The position numbers and the translations under genes are program-made. Below the pieces are notes generated by a model that was not told the DNA's origin, made no database searches, and saw nothing but the letters and a program-made list of their open reading frames with translations. A stretch of DNA of 64,000 nucleotides from Morganella morganii_D (lineage in GTDB: Bacteria > Pseudomonadota > Gammaproteobacteria > Enterobacterales > Enterobacteriaceae): contig CP173058.1 of the NCBI GenBank assembly GCA_044772875.1, forward strand, positions 3,286,001 to 3,350,000, read 5' to 3'. This document shows, piece after piece, positions 26,897 through 35,595 of the stretch. Positions within the stretch are counted from its first letter, which is position 1; each line of letters starts with the position of its first letter.

Positions 26897-27687
26897 TTAA
26901 AAATCATTGTTCAGCTGAAAGCGTAATGAAAATGTCACCTTTCGTTTTGCTCCCTGTGGTGGTGTGCCGACAGCGGCAACTCTGATTACAGCATCCATTG
27001 CGGCGTTATCCAGTAACTCATAACCGGAGGAGCGGATAACCGCCGGTGCAAAAGGTTTGCCGTTATCGTCGAGTGAAAATGTGATGGTGCTGATCCCCCG
27101 CTGCCCGGCACTGCGTGCCCGCCGGGGGTAATGTTTTTGCTCCTCAATTTTTTGCCGCAGCAGGTTAAAGTAATCCTCATGTGCTTTCCGGTTATCTGTT
27201 CCTGCTGTGACAGAGTTTGTCCTGGATATGGCTTGCCCGCCGGATTGCTGCTGTGTTGTTTTATCCTCTCCGCTGTGGTTTGTGTGGTGATCGGTTCTGA
27301 TTTCTCCGTTTTTTTGTTCGCCACTTTTACTGCCGGTTTTTCTGACGGTGGTTTGGCTGTTTTCTCTGGTGTCTTCCGGCGGGCAGTTGCCAGTTCTGCC
27401 TGTGACAGTGATTCTTGTGGCGGTGGTAATTTTTCCGTTTCCGGTCCTGTTTCCCGGTATACCGGTGCTGCACTCATCTGAATTGCGACAGAAACAGCGG
27501 GGGTTTTTCCCCGGTTATCAATCTGATGCAGTTGTGAGGACGTCACCGGGGGGCTGCCCGTAATGAGCAGCCCGGCGACGGAGAAACACACACCGATCGC
27601 AGCAGCAGAAACCATTTGCTGCCACGTTCCTGTTCTTTCCCTGGAAAACAGGAAAGGCGGATGAGGTAATGTTGTTACGCCGTACAT
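26897..27687 (-). pseudogene. TonB-like energy transducer (HasB type), coding frame split in two
   Basis: The 5' frame from ATG 27687 encodes an N-terminal anchor (MVSAAAIGVCFSVAGLLITG) and a Pro/Lys/Glu-rich linker (PEKTAKPPSEKPAVKVANKK), then runs into unrelated residues and stops at 26986. A second frame, shifted by one base, encodes an intact TonB C-terminal domain. Its motifs are EEQKHYPRRARSAGQRG, STITFSLDDNGKPF, VIRSSGYELLDNAAMDAV and KRKVTFSLRFQLNND, with a stop at 26897. Both frames are open across 27200-27400; a run of seven A (minus strand; T at 27309-27315) is the most likely break. One extra base would give a 263-residue TonB. It is the last gene of the haem locus, starting directly after the receptor stop. 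Confidence 0.85.
27309..27315 (-). repeat. Seven-A homopolymer at the likely tonB frameshift
   Basis: There are seven consecutive T on the plus strand (A on the coding strand) within codons AAC-AAA-AAA-ACG. Adding one A joins the linker frame to the TonB C-terminal frame. The exact break point is not uniquely determined by the sequence. Confidence 0.6.
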
Positions 27688-27690
27688 AAA

Positions 27691-30624
27691 TCAGAACCTC
27701 GCGGATACATTGAATTTTACAGCACGGCCCGGTGCCGGCATCATCGAACGGGTGAGCGGGTCGAGGTAATATTCATTAGTCAGGTTGGTGGCCGTCAGTT
27801 CCAGGGCAACATCCGGTGTGATTTTATATTTGGCATAGGCATCCACAGTCAGTACAGAGTTCCAGCGCATCGGGTAGTTATTAAAATTGCTGTATTGTTC
27901 CGGGACAATAGCCATCAGACGTTTCTCCTGGCTGTTTTCCACCGCGCTGTGGTAGAGCCAGCGACTGCCGATTTCTAATGATTCCTGCAAGAAACGTCCG
28001 CCCAGGTTAAAGGTCACAGAATAGTGCGGCTGGATTTGAGTGCGCAGGAACCCTCCGGGATAACCGCCGTCAATGCATGATGGAATATCTTTCAGACCTG
28101 TCGGATCCATAAAGGCATTAGATGTTTCATCACAGACTTTATTGGTGAGATTATAAGTCACACCCAGATCACTGAAGATCCAGCCATGATCGTAACGGGC
28201 CTGGATTTCAACCCCTTTCAGGATTTGCTTATCCATCTGTGTAAAGCGTAAATAGTTATCACGATCAAAGACATTGTGGATATCAGTATGGAAATAATTC
28301 AGCCGGATATCCGCATGGCGGTCAGCGCGGAGTAGTGACTTTCCGTTAAAAACAACACCGTATTCATGGGTTACCGCACGTTCCGGTTTATAACGGTAGC
28401 CGATATGCGGGGCGGAGAAACCGGAAAACCCAACGGTATCCTCAAACAGGCTCGGCATGCGTACGGTTTCCGCATAGCGGCCATACAGGCGCAGATCATC
28501 CGTCAGATGAACCGAGGCAGACAGCATGGGTGTCCAGGCACTGGCCTGGCGGCGTGGTTTTTCTTTCCATGTGTGGGTGACAGCCTGAAGTTCTCTGTCA
28601 CCTGCTGAAATAGGGAGATTACCATATTCATAGAGATAGGTTTCCTGTCCGGTATAGGGATCAATACCCCGCAAAGCGTTATCAATATCCGGCCGGTCTT
28701 TCTTTTTCAGGCGCCCGTCACTGGTATCCACCGGCCAGAATTTTTTCTCGCGCACCATAATGCGCCCTGCTTTATTGGTCGGGTCATCTCTGTAAAGTAC
28801 TGGCTGAAAAATTTTACCGAGTATTGCTTGTTTTTCTTCCGGAGTTAGTTTATCCCATATACCACGTTGTTGTTTTTTATAAGCCCGTGATTCTGTTTCA
28901 GTCATATTCCGGTAATAGTTCAGGTAATAACCGGTAACCTCATAGTTTTGTTTACAGTAAGGATCTTTGCGCGCGGCGCACTCATTGGAGAGGTCATCCA
29001 CACTCCAGTATACGGTTTGTCTGCCGCCGGCACTGAGCGACAGCCAGGAGACCGGTTGCCAGTCCAGGCTGACGGATTGCTGATATTCAAAACGACGGCC
29101 TTTACGGGCAGGGACTGCAAACATAAAGAGATCTGCATTTTCCAGACTGGTATTACTGTCCAGATGCTCAAACTGCATATTGGCGGCCATTGTCACCGAC
29201 AGTTCCGGGGTAAAAGCAAATTTATTGCTGAAATCCAGCCCGTAGCGCTGATTTTGTACATTAAGGGTGGCGGTGTTAACCAGTGTGCCGTCGATTGCCG
29301 GGTTGATGGTGCTGATATCCCCCTGCTTATAGCCGTAATCCATGTTTTTCGGATAGCGTGGCCAGCCGCCGGCGGAGTTGGTGTTGCTGGTGGTTAAAGT
29401 TGTCCATAGCCGAATATCGGAATCAATATAAGCCAGGTGTGCCGGTTGTGATTTCAGATGGAGATAACCGGCCTGAGCATGCAGATCAGCCAGTGGCCAC
29501 TGCGGAATAATATTATCTTCGGCACGGATCCAGCCCAGCCGGGAGGGCATAATATCGCCGAAATATGAGCGGGTATCGCGCCAGCTGAGTTGCAGTGCAT
29601 GATCGTCATTAAGATACCAGGTATTCTTTATCAGCCAGGATTCTGTTTTTGCTGAGGTATTGGGAACTTCATTGCCTTTGCGGTAAATGCGGGACACAAA
29701 CGGCATATACGGGTCATAGGTTTTGTTGGATGTTTGCAGAATACCGATATCATCATCTGACATTTCGGCGTTATAGTTTTCGCTGTGGCGTTTACCGGCA
29801 AAATAATTTCCTCTGTCGCGGTAGGCATAAGCCAATAACAGATCCATATTTTCCTGACGGGTACCCACTGCCAGCCGCCAGGCATAATCACTGTTACTCA
29901 ATACGGGTGCATTGTCACGATTTTCCGGGGTTAAATGGGTGCCCGGGTCATCAATGATGATCCAGCTGAACTGCATATTATCCACAAGGCGGTAATCTTC
30001 CCCGACTCCCAAATCCGGCACCCGGGCTTTGGTGGTGTTACTGCTGTTTTCCAGTGTCAATGAGGCACCAAACTGATCACCTTTTTTCACCACGTCATTG
30101 ATGGTGAGCGTTTTCATAGCAACACCGCCGCCCACAGAGGTTTTCAGGTGCGGGTTAAGTGACGGGCCTTTTTCAATTTCAATTTCACTGATCAGCATCG
30201 GGTCGAGGTAGTTACGGTTATTGGCACCGTTATAACCCCGGTACACTGTCACCGCCTGTTCGGTGCCATCGATGGTCACAGGGACACGACCCGGTCCCTG
30301 TATTCCGCGGATATTAACATCCAGCGCGTTACCGTTGCGGGCATCACCACTGAATACCCCATTGGCGCCTTTGAGAATATCGGCAGCAGAGGCACCTTTA
30401 TAGCGCTCTATTTCTTCTTTGGTGAGGATCAGAGTGGAGACATTTTTGTCATAAATTTTATCTTTGGCGGTATCAGCACCGACCTGTTCATTGCGGAGCG
30501 TAATTTCGCCCAGTTGCTGATTTTTTTCCTCTGCTGCCAGCCCCGGCAGGGGAATAAATAACACGGGCAGAAGCAATGTGACGGTTTTATAAGGATGACC
30601 AGATAATGGTGAATGCGAAGACAT
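27691..30624 (-). CDS. TonB-dependent outer-membrane receptor of the Slam-linked haem type
   Basis: The 977-residue protein has a signal peptide (about 1-30, ending LPGLAA) and a plug domain with TLILTKEEIERYKGASAADIL, DVNIRGIQGPGRVPVTIDG and ISEIEIEKGPSLNPH. The barrel ends ELTATNLTNEYYLDPLTRSM and FNVSARF; the terminal Phe is the usual barrel assembly signal. It is larger than average, as are receptors that take cargo from secreted haem-binding proteins. Between a Slam gene and a tonB gene, behind a Fur box, it should import haem delivered by the cargo protein. Haem as the ligand is inferred from the locus. Confidence 0.85.
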   Translation of the reverse strand: MSSHSPLSGHPYKTVTLLLPVLFIPLPGLAAEEKNQQLGEITLRNEQVGADTAKDKIYDKNVSTLILTKEEIERYKGASAADILKGANGVFSGDARNGNALDVNIRGIQGPGRVPVTIDGTEQAVTVYRGYNGANNRNYLDPMLISEIEIEKGPSLNPHLKTSVGGGVAMKTLTINDVVKKGDQFGASLTLENSSNTTKARVPDLGVGEDYRLVDNMQFSWIIIDDPGTHLTPENRDNAPVLSNSDYAWRLAVGTRQENMDLLLAYAYRDRGNYFAGKRHSENYNAEMSDDDIGILQTSNKTYDPYMPFVSRIYRKGNEVPNTSAKTESWLIKNTWYLNDDHALQLSWRDTRSYFGDIMPSRLGWIRAEDNIIPQWPLADLHAQAGYLHLKSQPAHLAYIDSDIRLWTTLTTSNTNSAGGWPRYPKNMDYGYKQGDISTINPAIDGTLVNTATLNVQNQRYGLDFSNKFAFTPELSVTMAANMQFEHLDSNTSLENADLFMFAVPARKGRRFEYQQSVSLDWQPVSWLSLSAGGRQTVYWSVDDLSNECAARKDPYCKQNYEVTGYYLNYYRNMTETESRAYKKQQRGIWDKLTPEEKQAILGKIFQPVLYRDDPTNKAGRIMVREKKFWPVDTSDGRLKKKDRPDIDNALRGIDPYTGQETYLYEYGNLPISAGDRELQAVTHTWKEKPRRQASAWTPMLSASVHLTDDLRLYGRYAETVRMPSLFEDTVGFSGFSAPHIGYRYKPERAVTHEYGVVFNGKSLLRADRHADIRLNYFHTDIHNVFDRDNYLRFTQMDKQILKGVEIQARYDHGWIFSDLGVTYNLTNKVCDETSNAFMDPTGLKDIPSCIDGGYPGGFLRTQIQPHYSVTFNLGGRFLQESLEIGSRWLYHSAVENSQEKRLMAIVPEQYSNFNNYPMRWNSVLTVDAYAKYKITPDVALELTATNLTNEYYLDPLTRSMMPAPGRAVKFNVSARF

Positions 30625-30664
30625 AACGATTCCCGGATGATAAAAAATAAGTAATCAGAAAGGG

Positions 30665-32022
30665 TTAAAATAACCGTTCAAAACGCAGCATGATTTCGGT
30701 TTGCCGGTAGGTATAAAGCCACGGAACAGAACTGTGGTTGCGGGTGTGAATCAGTGAAAGCTGAGGTGAAATTTGTGCGAATGACGGCGGGTAGAGCGCA
30801 AGTGTTGTACTGTACTGTCGGGTATGATCCTCCCTGGCCTGGCCTGGCGATGTAGCGGATGTGTATAGTGATAGCGTTTACGGCTGTAAACGGCATGAAC
30901 AGACTGAGACACAAAAGGGTGCCACAGATAGGTCAGCCCGGTATGCAGGGCTGTCGTCCGGTAATGTTTATAGGGGTCATTTTTTTTGTGGACAGTGGTT
31001 TCTGCCTGTAAATACAGTGTGGCCGCTGAATGCGGGCGCCAGGTTATCTGCGGCATCAGCTGGTATTCTGTGCCGTTATGTGAATCCAGATATGGCTGAT
31101 ACCGGTGCAGCCTCAGTGCCGCCAGTCCGCCCAGTGACCAGTCCGGGCTGAGTTGCTGATTCAGATAAGTTTGTAAGCCGTAAGCTGAAGAAAAGTGGCG
31201 TCCGGCGGAAAAATGCTGTTCCAGCAGCGGTGTCAGTTGCCATAAGGTATGGCGATCCTGATAGTGATAGCCTGTTCTGGCGGTCAGCGTTACGGTATTG
31301 GGTACCTTATTTGCGGCGTCATACCGTGTGGACATCCGGTAGTGCTGAGTCAGAAAATGAGAGCCGGACAGCGGTGTTAGTCTGCGTAAATCCCAGTCGC
31401 TGCGCCATTGCAATACGGCGTGGGGTATTTGCGGGATAAGGCTGGCATAACAGGAACCATCGGGATTGTAGTGCAGACAGTATGTTTTCGGCAGTGGTGT
31501 CTGATAATAGTTATCAGTGTAATGGCTGCCTGCGCTGAGCATTAATGACCAGCCGAGTACACGTGTGAGTTCAGTAATCGTGCGGGAGATTTCCGGATAA
31601 TGAGGGGATGTCACCGGCAGGCGCTGACTCAGTTCCCGGAATAAAGACAATGCGTTCCCGACCTGGCGATCTGCGCGGTAGCTGCGGGCCAGTTCCAGCT
31701 GTGCAGCAAAAAAATGGGGTTTTTGTTGCAGGATGGAGTTATATAACCGGATAGCAACACCCGGGCGCCGATTTAAATAGGCCAGTTTTGCCTGACTGAA
31801 TATAATCAGTAACGGGTCAGCCTGATGTTCCTGTTGATAAACGGATAAATAATGATAAATCTCTTTAAGGTTATTTTTTTTTAGTGAGAGATATAAATTT
31901 TGTGCGGTATCATTTCTTTCTGAATGATTAAGTTTTTGTATAGTCGCAGATACAGGTAATGAAAAAGTAAGTGATAATAAAAAAAGAATAAATCCGTAAA
32001 TTAATTTTATCTGCAACAACAT
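30665..32022 (-). pseudogene. Slam / type XI secretion outer-membrane protein, frame broken at a pentanucleotide repeat
   Basis: The first frame encodes 423 residues: signal peptide (VYGF-like hydrophobic stretch to LPVSA, about 1-26), a TPR-like domain (about 40-155; FFAAQLELARSYRADRQ) and a beta-barrel domain (GWSLMLSAGSHYTDNYY onward) typical of DUF560/Slam. After HRQAR it ends in 28 residues unlike a barrel. In another frame the expected end is present: STTLALYPPSFAQISPQLSL, then YTYRQTEIMLRFERLF and a stop at 30665. The break falls on three tandem CTGGC units (30834-30848). With two units the frame joins perfectly and gives a 450-residue protein. Slam proteins move surface or secreted cargo across the outer membrane; the cargo gene lies just upstream. 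Confidence 0.87.
30833..30848 (-). repeat. (CTGGC)3 pentanucleotide tandem repeat inside the Slam gene
   Basis: This is C plus three CTGGC units. A change of one unit alters the reading frame by five bases, and loss of one unit exactly restores the Slam C-terminal frame. Confidence 0.9.
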
Positions 32023-32039
32023 AATTATATCCGGTAAAC

Positions 32040-32066
32040 ATCAGGAACAGAGAGTCTGTTCCTGAT
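32040..32066 (-). promoter_or_regulatory. Intercistronic hairpin between cargo and Slam genes
   Basis: A perfect 12-bp stem (ATCAGGAACAGA with TCTGTTCCTGAT) has a 3-nt loop and is not followed by a good T run. It may stabilise the cargo mRNA or attenuate the downstream genes, so that the secreted protein is made in excess. Confidence 0.6.
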
Positions 32067-32086
32067 TGAATTAGATCAATAATGAA

Positions 32087-32866
32087 TTAAGATTTGGTTC
32101 CGCCGAACGCAATATTTTTCGCTTTATCACTGCTGAATTCGGCATAACCGGCAACTTGTTGTGCATTATCACCGAAGAAATGCCCGTTGGTTGTCCCGCT
32201 GACGGTTGTGATATCGGTACCCGTAGTGCTGACAGATGCGGTACCACCAAAGGCTGAGCCACTGATAGTTCCGTTCAGGCTGTAGCTGAGCTCGGTTGAG
32301 CTGAGAGAGCCGGTGAAGGTATTGGCATCAAAATCTGTGCTGAATGTACCGCTGATCTGTTCACCACTGCTGTACTGGCTGAGTCCTTTAATGCTGTACT
32401 GCGCAGTACCTTCAGATGGCATGGTGCCGGTGATATCTTTCCCTGCGTAATACACCATATGGGAATCATCGCTGAAATCCGTACCGGAAACCCATTCACC
32501 GTAGTAGATATCGGCATCCGCTATTTTGGCAAAGTTAAAAGAGCCCATATTGCGGTGTGACTGCGGAACGGAGGTGATAACAGAGACACCTTTATCGTTT
32601 GGTACTGCACGGTTTGGACCTTGTAATCCGGCAAAGCTGACTTTGGTTCCTCTGTGCATGCCGGAATAACCGATTCCCGGTTCTCCGCCCGGTGACGGAT
32701 GGCCTCGTCCGCTGGATGCTTCTGTTACGCCAACAATGATATTACCGCCGGTTGTTGGTTCTGCTGAACTGCCATAACCTGCATCAGCCTGAGCCTGCAC
32801 AGCCGAAAAAGCAGCACACAGAGTCACCAGGGTAGCCAGCGGGGTTTTCATTTTAAATGTATTCAT
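32087..32866 (-). CDS. Secreted hemophilin-like Slam cargo protein
   Basis: The 259-residue protein has a signal peptide (about 1-27, LATLVTLCAAFSAVQAQA; no lipobox, so a soluble product) and a mature part starting DAGYGS. The C-terminal half is a TbpB-like small beta-barrel with alternating Ser/Gly/Thr strands. It ends in the family signature GHFFGDNAQQVAGYAEF and a FGG near the terminus, the type of barrel recognised by Slam translocons. The N-terminal half contains several His and Tyr that could coordinate haem. It is the first gene of the locus, with AAGGAG before the ATG and a Fur box upstream. Hemophilins of Haemophilus, Acinetobacter and Xenorhabdus share this gene arrangement. Haem binding is an inference. 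Confidence 0.75.
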   Translation of the reverse strand: MNTFKMKTPLATLVTLCAAFSAVQAQADAGYGSSAEPTTGGNIIVGVTEASSGRGHPSPGGEPGIGYSGMHRGTKVSFAGLQGPNRAVPNDKGVSVITSVPQSHRNMGSFNFAKIADADIYYGEWVSGTDFSDDSHMVYYAGKDITGTMPSEGTAQYSIKGLSQYSSGEQISGTFSTDFDANTFTGSLSSTELSYSLNGTISGSAFGGTASVSTTGTDITTVSGTTNGHFFGDNAQQVAGYAEFSSDKAKNIAFGGTKS

Positions 32867-33306
32867 AAAACAAACTCCTTATTATTAAATGAATGGTCTA
32901 ATGAGCTTAAATCCTTTTTCCGGTGTTATTGCCGGAAGACAAATAAACGATAAAGGAGAATGAATACCATGTAAATGAGAATTATTATCATTTGTTGCGA
33001 TGGGAATAATTTGATTAGAATGCTAATTAAGTAACGAATTAAAAAATCACTCTTTTTTATTTTTTGTGACAAATTTATTTCAAATGTAAGAATGAAAATA
33101 TGTGATGCACATTCAGAGTTTTTCTGCACAGTAAATCAGGTTATTAATTTATAAGTGTCATAAAAAGTGACAGATTATTTTTTGTTTTTATTAATCAATA
33201 AATTTTAAAAGCAATAATAATGCATTTAATTAACGGCTGTTATCGCGTTTGATTTTGTATTTATGTTTCATACTGTCCGGTATTTTCCGGCTGAACAGAT
33301 AATCCG
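32867..33306. promoter_or_regulatory. Divergent AT-rich promoter region with Fur box
   Basis: TGAGAATTATTATCA at 32976-32990 matches 14 of the 15 bases of the 7-1-7 Fur core (TGATAATNATTATCA). It lies about 110 bp before the cargo start codon, so iron limitation should induce the haem locus. The rest of the 440 bp is strongly AT-rich (33000-33240) and holds no gene that I can support. Confidence 0.8.
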
Positions 33307-33747
33307 ATGATGAAACAAATTCTGGCATTTTTGTTGTTAACTGTGCTGATGCTGACCGGCAGAGCGGCCATGGCCACATGGCCGCAAATCGGGAGAAGTG
33401 ATTTTTCTGAACGTTATCAGGTCATTACACTGACACCTGATATGCCGGTGCCCGGCGCAGTCAATAATGACCCTGCAACACAGGGGCTGCGTCTGATCGG
33501 TTTGCGGCGCGATGGTAACGGAGAGTATACCGAAGTCACCCGCCAGTTTTCCCCGGGAGCAACAAAGCATATCCGTTATAAAGGGCGGCAGTACCGGGTG
33601 GTCGGGGATGTTTACCGGGCGGATAATCTGTCAGATACCGGACGCTGGGATAAAGGGCAGTCCGTGCTGACGGAAGAGTATTATGAAATTCTGGATAAAG
33701 ACGGAAAGCGGACAGGGAAGGGATTCCGGTTTTCCCGGCGGGGATAA
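33307..33747 (+). CDS. Small exported protein of unknown function
   Basis: The 146-residue protein has a clear signal peptide (ILAFLLLTVLMLTGRAAMA, cleavage before TWPQIG). The mature part is about 122 residues, polar, and ends in DGKRTGKGFRFSRRG. It has no cysteines, so no lipidation site. I do not recognise a family. Starts at 33307 and 33310 are both possible and the ribosome site is weak. It diverges from the haem locus across the Fur-box region, so shared iron control is possible but unproven. Confidence 0.6.
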   Translation: MMKQILAFLLLTVLMLTGRAAMATWPQIGRSDFSERYQVITLTPDMPVPGAVNNDPATQGLRLIGLRRDGNGEYTEVTRQFSPGATKHIRYKGRQYRVVGDVYRADNLSDTGRWDKGQSVLTEEYYEILDKDGKRTGKGFRFSRRG

Positions 33748-33832
33748 GACCGGAGATATAAAGCTAACGTTAATTATTTTTACCTGAAAATCGTTAATAT
33801 ATGTGCAATAGGTTATGTAAGCGGAGAATCGT

Positions 33833-34597
33833 ATGTCGTCAGTCCGGATCCTCAGTGTTGCACAGTGTCATGAATCACTGCTGGACAGTGCGGAAGCGCT
33901 GGTTGCGGAACAATGGCCACTGTTTATGTTATCCGGTCCGGTTTCTGGTCAGTACTGGGATACACTCTATCTTGAGGAAAATTTGCCTTTTCAGCAGGTT
34001 GCGGTTGCAACCATTGCCGGAGAGGAGCAGGTCGTCGGGCTTCTGAATGCCATTCCGTTTTATTTTCCGGAAGATGTGCCGCTGACCGATTTGCCGGATG
34101 AGGGCCGGGATGCGGTGCTGATGCTGGCGGCAACCGATCCCCGGAAACCGACATTTGTATCGGCGCTGGCGGTAACGGTTGATCCGGATTTCCGCGGGCG
34201 CGGTATTCCCGCACAGCTGATTACCGCGCTGAAAGCTGCAGTGGTACAAGCCGGGCTGAAAGGGGTGGTGGTGCCGGTGCGTCCGGTACTCAAAGCACAA
34301 TATCCGTTGCAGGATTTTGCGGAGTATTGTCAGTGGCAGACCCCGCAGGGTGAGCCTTTTGACCCGTGGATCCGCACACATGTCCGGCTGGGCGGACAGA
34401 TTATCAAACCGGCGATGCGTTCAATGAATATCACGTCATCTGCCGGTAACTGGTCTGAATGGGCCGGAATGGCCTTTCCGCATGCCGGTCAGTACATTGT
34501 GCCGGGTGCGCTGGTGCCGGTTCAGGCCGATCCTGACAGTGACCGGGTCATTTATTATGAGCCGAATCTGTGGATGTATCATCCGCTGACTGAATAG
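33833..34597 (+). CDS. GNAT-family N-acetyltransferase
   Basis: The 254-residue cytosolic protein has a GNAT core in its first ~150 residues: the acetyl-CoA motif is FVSALAVTVDPDFRGRGIPAQLI (about 107-129). The C-terminal ~100 residues (PFDPWIRTHVRLGGQIIKPA and onward) are longer than a minimal GNAT and may bind the acceptor. GCGGAG precedes the ATG. It converges on fdhD without a gap. The substrate is unknown. Confidence 0.75.
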   Translation: MSSVRILSVAQCHESLLDSAEALVAEQWPLFMLSGPVSGQYWDTLYLEENLPFQQVAVATIAGEEQVVGLLNAIPFYFPEDVPLTDLPDEGRDAVLMLAATDPRKPTFVSALAVTVDPDFRGRGIPAQLITALKAAVVQAGLKGVVVPVRPVLKAQYPLQDFAEYCQWQTPQGEPFDPWIRTHVRLGGQIIKPAMRSMNITSSAGNWSEWAGMAFPHAGQYIVPGALVPVQADPDSDRVIYYEPNLWMYHPLTE

Positions 34598-35428
34598 TCA
34601 GGGGATCAACCGTTCCGGGTGGGTATAGATTGCGGCCCGCCCTTTTTTACAGAACCCGGCCAGCGTCAGGCGGCAGCGTCTGGCGGTTTCAATTGCCAGT
34701 GTGGTCGGGGCGGAAACCGCAAACAGAATTTCCGCGCCACACTGCGCGCTTTTCTGTACCATCTCATAGCTGGCACGGCTGGACACCAGCACTGCACCGT
34801 CTGTCCACTGTGCTTTTGCCCGCATACCCAACAGCTTATCCAATGCCACATGGCGTCCGACATCTTCACAACCGCCCAGTAATTCACCCTGCGGGGAAAT
34901 CCAGCCCGCAGCGTGGGTACAGCCGGTCAGTTTTCCGATGTCCTGCACCTGCGGCAGCCGGCTGAGTGCTTCATCGAGGTGACTGAGAGAAAAAGTCTGC
35001 GTGAAATCCAGAGGCGGAACCGGACGGAAAATTTCGCTGATCTGCTCGGTGCCGCAAATACCGCAGCCGGTGCGCCCGGCCATATTGCGGCGGCGTTCTT
35101 TCAGTCCGGCAAAACGACGGGCCGATAATTCAACGCGGACTTCAAATCCGCCGTGGCAGGCATCCGTGATATCAATCCCGCGGATGTCGGCAACAGATTC
35201 AATAATGCCTTCGGAAAGCGAAAAACCGACAGCAAAATCATCCAGGTTTTTCGGGCTGGCCATCATCACCACGTGTGAAATGCCGTTGTACACCAGCGCT
35301 ACCGGCGTCTCTTCCGCGACCCAGTCATTTTCATTATGCCCGGGTTTGCTTTTTTGTTGCACGCTTGTGAGATGCACACCGCGAATTAGGCAATTATGTA
35401 ACAATTCTATGGAATAAATGTCATCCAT
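34598..35428 (-). CDS. fdhD: Formate dehydrogenase accessory sulfurtransferase FdhD
   Basis: The 276-residue protein has EETPVALVYNGISHVVMMASP, the catalytic pair in RTGCGICGTEQ, and TQTFSLSHLDEAL, GCTHAAGW and EDVGRHVALDKLLG. FdhD carries sulfur from IscS to the molybdenum cofactor of formate dehydrogenase before insertion. The start at 35428 gives the E. coli length and has AGGA at a fair distance; a longer frame to 35521 adds a non-conserved hydrophobic stretch. It diverges from fdoG, as in E. coli. Confidence 0.95.
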   Translation of the reverse strand: MDDIYSIELLHNCLIRGVHLTSVQQKSKPGHNENDWVAEETPVALVYNGISHVVMMASPKNLDDFAVGFSLSEGIIESVADIRGIDITDACHGGFEVRVELSARRFAGLKERRRNMAGRTGCGICGTEQISEIFRPVPPLDFTQTFSLSHLDEALSRLPQVQDIGKLTGCTHAAGWISPQGELLGGCEDVGRHVALDKLLGMRAKAQWTDGAVLVSSRASYEMVQKSAQCGAEILFAVSAPTTLAIETARRCRLTLAGFCKKGRAAIYTHPERLIP

Positions 35429-35595
35429 CAGATGAATTCCTGCGCTTAATAATACATAATAATAGTATGGGTAAAAGTTTACACCATTCCACCAGGCAAT
35501 GAACCTGATCGCACGCACCACTGTGCGGATAAAAAAGAAAGTTCGCTGTGGCTTACTTTACAGCGGCATAAGAGCAATGTAATAAGGAGATCTCC

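Noticed and set aside
30678..30914. A 78-codon minus-strand frame at the end of the Slam gene
   Set aside because: It is the third frame over the frameshifted Slam 3' end; the frame ending at 30665 carries the real barrel C-terminus.
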